Source: Petrotoga mexicana DSM 14811
Lineage (GTDB): Bacteria > Thermotogota > Thermotogae > Petrotogales > Petrotogaceae
Direction of reading: 5' to 3'
Length of the DNA stretch: 64,000 bases
Assembly (NCBI RefSeq): GCF_002895565.1
Contig: NZ_AZRN01000012.1
Location: forward strand, 151,772 to 215,771
Both the position numbers and the translations under genes were made by a program. Shown one piece after another: positions 1-7,040 of the stretch. Each line of letters starts with the position of its first letter. The stretch's first letter is position 1. The notes beneath the pieces were generated by a model, which saw only the letters and a list, made by a program, of their open reading frames with translations, had not been told where the DNA came from and ran no database searches.

Positions 1-44
1 ATAATAAATAATATAGCTCTAATTGTTTTATTCTTTTTGGTCAT
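1..44 (-). CDS. ABC sugar permease, MalG-like (5' end only)
   Basis: Only the first 14 codons are inside the window; the gene runs off its left edge. An ATG at 44 overlaps the stop of the upstream permease gene in an ATGA junction, and a GAGGTGAGGAGG ribosome site precedes it. The visible residues are MTKKNKTIRAILFI, a charged start running into a hydrophobic helix, as in MalG-type permeases. The second-permease assignment comes from its position after a MalF-like gene in a sugar ABC operon. Little more can be said from this fragment. Confidence 0.6.
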   Translation of the reverse strand, partial: MTKKNKTIRAILFI

Positions 45-910
45 GCCTCCTCACCTCTCAATGCCCGTAGATAAAGGAAAGAAACTATCAAATTTATAAT
101 AAGTAGAACTAATCCTATTGTTGCACCAATTGATAGATTACCTTGCTCAAAACCTTGTTTATACATATACAAAGATGCCGTTGTAGTAGACATTAAGGGA
201 CCTCCTCCCGTCAATACCAATTGAAGATCAAAAAGGTTTACACTCCACATAGAAGTAAGGATCAAATTTATCCCCAAAAAAGGTGTCAACAAAGGCAACG
301 TTATATTGAAAAAACTTTGAAGTGGGTTAGCACCATCAATTTTTGCGGCCTCATACAAACTTCTATCGATTGTCAACAACGAGGATTCTTGAAAAAGTAT
401 AGAAAACGGTGTTCCAAACCATATGTTAGCTATCAATAAGGATATCAAGGCCATGTTTGGATCTGATATCCAATTAACAGGCTGCATTCCTAATCTCATG
501 AGCATACCATTTATCAATCCAAAATAATCGTTGTACATCCACTGCCAAGAAAATCCAACGATAGTCGCTGACAAAAGCCAAGGAAGCATAAAAAGAACTC
601 TAAAAAATTTAGTCCCCCAAACTCTTTCAATTAAAATCCTCGCTATTAAAAATCCTATAAAAATTTGAAAAAATACCGATCCTAAAACAAAAAAGAGTGT
701 AACTTTTAAAGATTGTAGGAAATATTCATCTTGAAAAATTTTTACCCAGTTTTGGAGTCCAACAAAAGGCCAAACGTCATTTATATTAGTAGTTTTAACA
801 TCATTCAGCGATATAGTGATATTCCAAAATACAGGAAAAATCATTAAAAAGAACATTATGGCCAAAGCAGGTAGTAACAATAAAAAAGGCATCCACTTTT
901 TCTTTTGCAT
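41..910 (-). CDS. ABC sugar transporter permease, MalF/UgpA-like
   Basis: Inner-membrane permease of a carbohydrate ABC importer (binding-protein-dependent transport family). The 289 residues form about six hydrophobic helices, the first at residues 8-28. The cytoplasmic EAA loop that docks on the ATPase is visible at residues 186-208 (E187-A188-A189 with G193). Length fits the short MalF-like permeases that lack the large periplasmic domain. It lies downstream of the solute-binding protein and overlaps the next permease by 4 nt, so the three are one operon. No ATPase gene is visible in the window, so a shared MsmX/MalK-type ATPase encoded elsewhere is inferred. The sugar cannot be assigned. 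Confidence 0.9.
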   Translation of the reverse strand: MQKKKWMPFLLLLPALAIMFFLMIFPVFWNITISLNDVKTTNINDVWPFVGLQNWVKIFQDEYFLQSLKVTLFFVLGSVFFQIFIGFLIARILIERVWGTKFFRVLFMLPWLLSATIVGFSWQWMYNDYFGLINGMLMRLGMQPVNWISDPNMALISLLIANIWFGTPFSILFQESSLLTIDRSLYEAAKIDGANPLQSFFNITLPLLTPFLGINLILTSMWSVNLFDLQLVLTGGGPLMSTTTASLYMYKQGFEQGNLSIGATIGLVLLIINLIVSFLYLRALRGEEA

Positions 911-942
911 CGGTTCATCACCTCCGTCTTTTCTCTACTAAA

Positions 943-972
943 AGCAGCCTCCTTTAAACAAGGAGGACTGCT
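943..972 (-). terminator. Intra-operon hairpin between binding protein and permease genes
   Basis: On the minus strand an AGCAG-CCTCCTT type stem of about 12 bp with one bulge and a short loop is followed by only four T residues. It sits between the binding-protein stop and the permease ribosome site. Such hairpins are known after malE-type genes, where they stabilise the upstream message and attenuate downstream transcription. That role is inferred here. Confidence 0.6.
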
Positions 973-1001
973 CTGTTAAATTTTTACTTTTCAAAATTTC
1001 C

Positions 1002-2267
1002 TTAGAAGATCAAAATTTCTTCAACCTTCTTTGAGGCATCTCTCAAGGCATCTTCTGGAGTTTTTACCCCATAATAGACTTCTTCTATTGCTATTCGCAA
1101 TGCCTCGGCTATTTGTGGATATTCGGGAATATTTGGTCTTCCCTTTCCTATTTCTACCGCCTTCATAAGATCTTCGAAGAAGGGTATCTCAGTTTCAAGA
1201 GTGGATTTGTAAGGATCTTGTTCGGCTATGGTTTTTTGAGTGGGCAAGTAAACGTATTTAGCCAAAACAGGGGTCAAAATTTCTGGATCAAGCATGATAG
1301 TCATCAATTCCCAAGCTAACTCGGGATGTTCGGATGTTGAAGGAACAGCCAACAGCCAACCCCCCATCATCGTGGAACTTTTCATACCCTCTTCAGGAAC
1401 TGGAAATCCTGGAATCATACCAATTTGATCGAAATCAAATCCTTCAGGGAAGTTCCCTAACAGCCAACTTCCTTCGATCATTACAGCAAATCTCTTATCA
1501 GTAAATTCTTGGCCCCATTGATGTTGGACTTGTGGCCTTATACCTGCTTCTACTTGATCTCTCAAGAAAGTTAGTGCCTTTGCACCTGCCTCGCTATAAA
1601 AAGCTGGGTAATACTCCCCATCTTTCTGTTCAAGAATTTCTCCACCATTCATCCATAGATATGGAAACCACATATCAGGCGAATGACTAGCACCTACTAA
1701 ATGCATCGGTAATATACCCTTTTTCATAGTGACAGGAGCTAATTTCTTGTAGGCCTCTATGTATCCATCCCAAGTTTTCAGCATTTCGGGATCTACGTCT
1801 GCTTCTTCTAACAAATCTTTCCAATACCAAGTTACCCGTACGTCTGTCCAAGTCCAGATACTGTAAAACTTGCCATTAAATTTTGAACCTTCGACATTTG
1901 CAGGATAAAATTCATCAATCCTTCCCCAAGAGTTAACTTCTTTTGTAATATCTTTTAGGAAACCTGATTGTGCAAACTCTCCCAACCATATTTGATCGAC
2001 TGAAACTAAGTCTCTTGGAGTTTTTCCAGCAGTTAAAGTGATAAGTTTAGACCTTGTATCATCATATGGGAGCACTTCGTATTCCATCGTGATGTCCATG
2101 TCGGGATGTCTTTTGTTTAACTCTTCTAAAGCCACTGGTATCAACTCATTCCACCTATCTGCAGGAGCGGCGAATGTTCCAGTTAAAACAACCTTTTCCA
2201 CTGCTAAAGCCATGCTTGAAAAAATCATAACAAACAACACAAAACTCACTAAAATCTTCCTACTCAT
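1002..2267 (-). CDS. ABC sugar transporter substrate-binding protein (family 1)
   Basis: Extracytoplasmic sugar-binding protein of family 1 (MalE/UgpB-like). It has 421 residues with a Sec signal peptide (MSRK followed by a hydrophobic stretch to about residue 22, ending ALA) and no lipobox cysteine. Many Trp and Tyr residues in the central part (WMNGGE, WTWTDVR, the WSWQ-like aromatic clusters) fit a carbohydrate site. An AGGAGGGATCAAG ribosome site precedes the ATG. It is followed by a hairpin and then the permease genes, and preceded by the GntR/LacI-type regulator at 2280, 12 nt away, so the regulator is probably co-transcribed and controls uptake. The substrate is unknown. Confidence 0.9.
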   Translation of the reverse strand: MSRKILVSFVLFVMIFSSMALAVEKVVLTGTFAAPADRWNELIPVALEELNKRHPDMDITMEYEVLPYDDTRSKLITLTAGKTPRDLVSVDQIWLGEFAQSGFLKDITKEVNSWGRIDEFYPANVEGSKFNGKFYSIWTWTDVRVTWYWKDLLEEADVDPEMLKTWDGYIEAYKKLAPVTMKKGILPMHLVGASHSPDMWFPYLWMNGGEILEQKDGEYYPAFYSEAGAKALTFLRDQVEAGIRPQVQHQWGQEFTDKRFAVMIEGSWLLGNFPEGFDFDQIGMIPGFPVPEEGMKSSTMMGGWLLAVPSTSEHPELAWELMTIMLDPEILTPVLAKYVYLPTQKTIAEQDPYKSTLETEIPFFEDLMKAVEIGKGRPNIPEYPQIAEALRIAIEEVYYGVKTPEDALRDASKKVEEILIF

Positions 2268-2279
2268 CTTGATCCCTCC

Positions 2280-3350
2280 TCACTTGATTTTTTGCCCAGT
2301 TGAATCTCGCCATACTAGTTCAACAGGCAAAGTAATTTTGAAATTCTCGCTTTTATTTTCACCTTCGATGATTGAAGCTAAGTATTTTGCCGCAACCTCA
2401 CCCATATTTCGTAAAGGTTGCCTTACAGTGGTAAGATTTGGGAATATACTTTGCGCTATTGGTCTATCATCAAATCCATATAATTTCACTTTTTCAGGTA
2501 CCGAAAGACCTCTTACTTGCAACGCTGTCAAAGTACTTACGGCTACAATATCGTTACAACAAAATATAGTATCCACATGGTACTTCAAACATTTGTCTAT
2601 AGCCCTGTCCATCTCATTTTTCCCAACTATTTCGCTATAAACGGGAATATTATGCTCTTTACATGCATCGGACATTCCGTTATATCTTTCTTTCACGGAG
2701 CTAATAGAAAAATCTTCTTCAGAGAAAAACATGGTAGATTTTACTGTTGAATTTTGAATAAGCTCTTTTGTCAAGTGATATGCACCTAAGTAATTATCAG
2801 ATTGAACAAGTGGTTTCCTAATATCGTTAACTGTTTTATCTACAAAAACCATAGGAACCTCTTTTTTTAATAACCTTTTGAAAATTTCATCTTCTACCAA
2901 TTCTTTTGTGGGAAGGATTATATATCCTTTTGGATTAGAAGAGAGAATATATTTCATTTTTAATTTCGTTATAGTGGAATTAGAATCTATGAACTGAACG
3001 AAAGGTTCGTATTCTGTGTTGTGATAAGCCTTCTCAATCCCCGCCAATATTTCAAAAGATAAATATTCATGTGAAATAGGAAGAACAACACCTATTTTGT
3101 GTTTTTCTTGCATAGAACTTGTAGATAACCCTTTTATAGGAGAGACAAACGTTCCCAAACCTTGAATTCGATAAAGGTAACCTTCAAAAACTAATTTATC
3201 TAGTGCTTTTCTGACAGTTTCTCTACTTACTTTAAATTCTTTGGCTAACGCCTTTTCGGATGGTATCTGTTCATCAGGTTTATATGTTCCGTTTTCTATA
3301 TTTGCTATCAAAAATTCCTTTATTTTTTCGTATTTTGGTTTGTTATTCAT
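2280..3350 (-). CDS. GntR-HTH / LacI-sensor transcriptional regulator (AraR type)
   Basis: Sugar-responsive repressor with a GntR winged helix joined to a LacI-type periplasmic-binding-protein fold. The HTH is visible at residues about 32-68 (ALAKEFKVSRETVRKAL and GLGTFV), and the sensor runs from about residue 84 to 345 (IGVVLPIS, CCNDIVA, LYGFDDRP, TTVRQPL). The domain order matches AraR of Firmicutes and Thermotogota. It is the first gene of the minus-strand sugar ABC operon, and two palindromes lie in its own promoter, suggesting autoregulation and control of the transporter. The effector sugar is unknown; arabinose or an oligosaccharide is possible but not shown. Confidence 0.88.
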   Translation of the reverse strand: MNNKPKYEKIKEFLIANIENGTYKPDEQIPSEKALAKEFKVSRETVRKALDKLVFEGYLYRIQGLGTFVSPIKGLSTSSMQEKHKIGVVLPISHEYLSFEILAGIEKAYHNTEYEPFVQFIDSNSTITKLKMKYILSSNPKGYIILPTKELVEDEIFKRLLKKEVPMVFVDKTVNDIRKPLVQSDNYLGAYHLTKELIQNSTVKSTMFFSEEDFSISSVKERYNGMSDACKEHNIPVYSEIVGKNEMDRAIDKCLKYHVDTIFCCNDIVAVSTLTALQVRGLSVPEKVKLYGFDDRPIAQSIFPNLTTVRQPLRNMGEVAAKYLASIIEGENKSENFKITLPVELVWRDSTGQKIK

Positions 3351-3364
3351 ATTCTTTCACTCCT

Positions 3365-3416
3365 TATGTACATACATGTCTAGACATATTATACCAATAC
3401 ATTTTAAATAAACAAA
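3365..3416 (-). promoter_or_regulatory. Promoter and palindromic operators of the sugar ABC operon
   Basis: On the minus strand a TATAAT box (plus-strand 3388-3393) lies 16 bp after TTGTTT. Just downstream, overlapping the expected start of transcription, are two perfect palindromes: ATGTCTAGACAT at 3376-3387 and TATGTACATA at 3365-3374. Their position suits repression by the adjacent GntR/LacI-type regulator. The pairing of sites with this regulator is inferred. Confidence 0.6.
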
Positions 3417-3494
3417 ATCCGATTAACGGCAACTAAATCCATTTAAGGGTAATTATTTTCGATTATATGGACTTATCTCCATTTTTTAAAGAAT

Positions 3495-3523
3495 TTGAAG
3501 AATTTATTAAATAATAGTATAAT
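3495..3523 (+). promoter_or_regulatory. Promoter ahead of the leader repeats and dipeptidase gene
   Basis: TTGAAG at 3495-3500 and TATAAT at 3518-3523 are separated by 17 bp. About 18 nt further on the GC-rich repeat array begins, so the repeats would be transcribed as the 5' leader of the dipeptidase message. Confidence 0.6.
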
Positions 3524-3540
3524 TAAAAAAACTGATAAAC

Positions 3541-3882
3541 TTTGGGGCAGTTTGCGAGTCCAAAAAATCAAGGGTTTTCCTTATGGGTAGTAGCGAGGCA
3601 AATCCTTACCACTCCTTTTCCTTATGGGTGGGCAGCGAAGCAAATCCTTACCACTCCTTTTCTTTATGGGTGGGCAGCGAAGCAAATCCTTACCACCTCT
3701 TTTCCTTATGGGTGGGCAGCGGGGCGAAGGGGCGCTATATACAATATTTTAGAAATAAGATTTTGAACTTAAAAGGGTCACAGGGCGAAGCCCTCCCATC
3801 TACCCTGCTTGGGACCGCAGGTCCCTTTCTTAAAAGTCTGCACAGAAGATGTCCTATATACAATGTTTTAGAGTTCCTAAGG
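3541..3882 (+). repeat. GC-rich leader repeat array (42-bp units plus hairpin module)
   Basis: Four copies of a unit starting TTATGGGT begin at 3581, 3622, 3664 and 3706, a period of 41-42 bp. The last copy runs into GCGGGGCGAAGGGGCGCTA. A second module follows: AGGGC-gaa-GCCCT and the perfect hairpin GGGACC-GCA-GGTCCC near 3811, then TTTTAGAGTTCCTAAGGCC. The unit length is a multiple of three, which leaves long frames open without coding meaning. The array lies between a promoter and the ribosome site of the dipeptidase gene and is one member of a family dispersed across the window. Confidence 0.85.
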
Positions 3883-3915
3883 CCAAAAAATAAAAAAGAT
3901 TGAGGAGGAAATATT

Positions 3916-4962
3916 TTGATTAACTTCAAAGAACAAGCTCATAAAATCTTAGAAGAAAATCTTGTAATCGATGCACATTTCGATTTACTAATGGATGTAG
4001 CAAATCAAAGAAAATTTGGAATCCATAAAGTGATAGAAACCGATCATCTCGACAATTTTCGCAAAGGCGGACTAAATGCCGTAATTTCCTCTTTGTTTAT
4101 CGAAAGTTTTTTAACCCCTGAAATCTCATTAAGAGAGGCTTTAGACCAAATCAGCTCATTTTACCAGGAATTAGAAGAATCAAGCGATTATTTAATGTTA
4201 TGTAAATCATACGAAGATATAATTAAAGCAAAAGAAAGTAATAAAATCGGAATATTTTTATCTTTTGAGGGTGTTGAACCCTTATACAACGATTTAGATT
4301 TACTCGATATCTTTTATCGTTTAGGTGTAAGATTTGTTGGACTGACTTGGAGTAGAAGAAACTATGCTGGTGATGGAAGTAAGTTTTTACCGCCAGACCC
4401 AACGAAAAATTCAAATGGTTTATCTGATTTTGGAATAGATTTAGTTAAAAAAGCTCAAAGTTTAGGTATGATAATAGATGTTAGCCATTTGAATGATAAA
4501 GGATTTTGGCAAGTTATTGAGCTTACTAAAGGACCTATAATAGCTTCCCATTCTAATTGTAGAAAGATAGTAAACTTAGAAAGAAATCTCTCTGATTCAC
4601 AGATAAAAGCGATAGCAGATACCGACGGTGTAATAGGAATAAACGCCTTTAATAAAATCGTCGCCAAGGATTCGGAAAAAGCCAACGTTGACGATTTAGT
4701 TAAACATATAGATCACATTGTAAATTTAGTTGGAATCGAGTATGTAGGTTTAGGATTTGATTTCTGTGAGCATTTAAAAAAATTTAACCCCCAGTTTGTT
4801 AACGAACTTAATCCATCTCCATCTTTTCAAGTTTTAGATAACCATTCAAATATTGTGTTACTCGTTGAGAAATTACTGCAAAGGGGATATGGTGAAGAAA
4901 ACATAAAAAAGATCTTGGGAGAAAATTTTTCAAGGGTGTATAAAAAGGTACTAATTGATTAG
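3916..4962 (+). CDS. Membrane dipeptidase-like Zn peptidase (M19 family)
   Basis: Zinc dipeptidase of the renal/membrane dipeptidase family (M19), cleaving dipeptides. It has 348 residues and no signal peptide, so is probably cytoplasmic. The metal motif IDAHFD (H21, D23) is followed by FEGVEPL, GLTWSRRNYAGDG, IDVSHLND, IASHSNCR and GLGFDF, all in the family order. The TTG start at 3916 is supported by GAGGAGG 7 nt upstream. It is transcribed through a repeat-rich leader. Downstream lies the restriction island. A degraded copy of the first part of such a gene is found at 13264-13312. Confidence 0.9.
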   Translation: MINFKEQAHKILEENLVIDAHFDLLMDVANQRKFGIHKVIETDHLDNFRKGGLNAVISSLFIESFLTPEISLREALDQISSFYQELEESSDYLMLCKSYEDIIKAKESNKIGIFLSFEGVEPLYNDLDLLDIFYRLGVRFVGLTWSRRNYAGDGSKFLPPDPTKNSNGLSDFGIDLVKKAQSLGMIIDVSHLNDKGFWQVIELTKGPIIASHSNCRKIVNLERNLSDSQIKAIADTDGVIGINAFNKIVAKDSEKANVDDLVKHIDHIVNLVGIEYVGLGFDFCEHLKKFNPQFVNELNPSPSFQVLDNHSNIVLLVEKLLQRGYGEENIKKILGENFSRVYKKVLID

Positions 4963-5135
4963 AAATTTTAACTTAGTAAATCGGAAAAAATTTGGTAAAA
5001 TAAGAAAGAGAGAAAGAAGATAAAAGAATTAACAGATTAAAGCTATTCTTAACACAAGGGAATCATTTATTAATTGTGGTTGAGCTTGAAAAATCAGAAA
5101 AAAGACCGTCAAAGTGTAGTATCGAGGTGAAAAAA

Positions 5136-7040
5136 GTGGCTGAAAATAAAAAATATGTAGAACTCCTATGGGCAGGAAAATATAACAAAATTGACTTGAG
5201 TGAAAAGATGCCCATTGAAAAACCAAATCTTCCATTTCAGACTATTGAGACGGTGAATAAGCCAAGAGCCAAAGGAGGAAACTCGCTTTCACTTTTTCCA
5301 GAGGATAAATATCCTGAAAACTATCCAAAGGATTGGAAGAATTTACTCATTTGGGGAGATAACAAATTGGTGATGTCTTCGTTGATAAAGCAAGGCTGGG
5401 CTGGAAAAATTAATTTAATCTACATTGATCCGCCGTTTTTTACGGGTGCGGATTTTTCTGTGAAAACAAAAGTTGGGGAGGAGAAAATAGAAAAAGAGCC
5501 TTCAATTATAGAAGAACGAGCTTACAAAGACACATGGAGCAATGGTATCGCTTCATATCTAAAGTATATGTATGAGCGATTAGTTTTAATGAGGGAGTTG
5601 CTGGCTGAGGACGGTTCTATTTATGTCCATTTGGATTGGCATGTAGAACATTATGTCAAAGTAATGATGGATGAAATTTTTGGGTATGGAGGAGAGGGTA
5701 AACCGGGATTCCGGAGCGAAATATTATGGGCTTATAGAACTGGTGGAGCACCAGGTAAAGACCCCGGTTTTTCTAAAAAGCATGATGTAATACTATTTTA
5801 TTCCAAATCAGATAAACCAAAGTTTAACAAATTCAAAGAGAGAATTTATTATGAAAAAGCATTCTTCACTTCACAGAAAGACGAGGCTGGTAGATATTAT
5901 GCTGATGTGATTCTTCGGGATGTATTGGAAGATGAGATTAATCTTGTTATTGACAATAGATTATCAAAAATAAGCGTGAAACCTGTAATTAATGTTTCAT
6001 CTGAAAGATTGGATTTTGATACTCAAAAACCAGAAGGCTTACTTCAAATATTGGTTATGGCAGCAACAAATCCCGGAGACATCGTTGCAGATTTCTTCTG
6101 TGGTTCAGGCACAACCTTAGCGGTTGCTGAAAAACTTGGCAGGCGATGGATAGGCTCAGATTTATCCAAGTTTGCAATCCAAGTTACAAGAAAAAGGCTT
6201 TTAGATATTCACAATTCAAAAGATCTGATAGAAGAAAAGAAAAATAAATATGGTCAGCCCGCAAGGCCTTTTGAACTCTGGAACATTGGAAACTATGAAA
6301 CTGTTTATTGGCAGGAGAGAGAAGATGAATATCTTGCCTTTATGCTCAAACTTTATCAGGCACAACCTTTAACTGGTTTTAAATATTTACATGGAAGAAA
6401 AGGAGACAGAGCAGTTCATATAGGACCTTTGAACGCTCCTGTTACGATGGAAGAAGTTGAAAAAGTAGTAATTGAATGTAGGGCAAACAACTTCAATAAG
6501 GCAGATGTTCTTGGCTGGGAATGGAGTTATGAAGTTAATGAACTCGCCAAAGCATTGGCAAAGAAGAACGATGTTGATTTAAGGCTTGTTCAGATTCCTT
6601 CTGTAAATGAAATAAAATCATCGCTTGTTGGTTTTGATTTGCAGTTATTGAAGATTCCGGACCAGATTGTTGAAAAAGAGTTATCAAAATATATTAAATT
6701 CCCAGAGGTTGCATATCTCGAAATTGACACTAAAACGAATGGAAATGAAGTCGTACTCAAAATCACTGATTTCCAAATCCCACCCACAGGAGAACTCGCA
6801 GAGATTGCCAGTAAAGTAAAAGACTCAAGGGAACTCATAGATTACTGGGCAATTGATTGGGATTACAAAGGCGATACCTTTCACAATCAATGGCAGAGTT
6901 TCAGGGTGAAAAAGAATCCTAAAGTCGATTATGAGGCAAAACACAAATACGATGAAGCAGGCGAATACCAGATAATGGTTAAGGTGGTGGATGTTTTTGG
7001 GAATGACACGAATAAGGTTTTGAAGGTGATGATAAAATGA
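5136..7040 (+). CDS. mod: Type III restriction-modification methyltransferase (Mod)
   Basis: Site-specific adenine-N6 or cytosine-N4 methyltransferase of the type III Mod kind (beta-class motif order). The open frame begins with GTG at 5076 (654 aa), but that codon lacks a ribosome site. GTG at 5136 has GAGGTG 6 nt upstream, giving 634 aa; I chose the latter. Numbered from 5076, the catalytic DPPF is at residues 118-121 and the SAM-binding DFFCGSGTT at 339-347. The last 90 residues look like a small beta-sandwich (PKD-like), which is unusual. The variable stretch between the motifs should hold target recognition. It overlaps the res gene by 4 nt (ATGA), forming an operon. Confidence 0.88.
   Translation: MAENKKYVELLWAGKYNKIDLSEKMPIEKPNLPFQTIETVNKPRAKGGNSLSLFPEDKYPENYPKDWKNLLIWGDNKLVMSSLIKQGWAGKINLIYIDPPFFTGADFSVKTKVGEEKIEKEPSIIEERAYKDTWSNGIASYLKYMYERLVLMRELLAEDGSIYVHLDWHVEHYVKVMMDEIFGYGGEGKPGFRSEILWAYRTGGAPGKDPGFSKKHDVILFYSKSDKPKFNKFKERIYYEKAFFTSQKDEAGRYYADVILRDVLEDEINLVIDNRLSKISVKPVINVSSERLDFDTQKPEGLLQILVMAATNPGDIVADFFCGSGTTLAVAEKLGRRWIGSDLSKFAIQVTRKRLLDIHNSKDLIEEKKNKYGQPARPFELWNIGNYETVYWQEREDEYLAFMLKLYQAQPLTGFKYLHGRKGDRAVHIGPLNAPVTMEEVEKVVIECRANNFNKADVLGWEWSYEVNELAKALAKKNDVDLRLVQIPSVNEIKSSLVGFDLQLLKIPDQIVEKELSKYIKFPEVAYLEIDTKTNGNEVVLKITDFQIPPTGELAEIASKVKDSRELIDYWAIDWDYKGDTFHNQWQSFRVKKNPKVDYEAKHKYDEAGEYQIMVKVVDVFGNDTNKVLKVMIK

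Noticed and set aside
3541..3720. Possible CRISPR array (regular 41-42 bp units)
   Set aside because: The units are contiguous with no unique spacers, differ by point changes, and no cas genes are present; the same motif recurs at many other loci.
3542..3903. Overlapping open frames of 74 and 106 codons with repeated ILTTPFPYGWAAK or SLWVGSEANPYH units
   Set aside because: They are translations of the 42-bp GC-rich repeat, whose length is a multiple of three; no ribosome site and no protein character outside the repeat.
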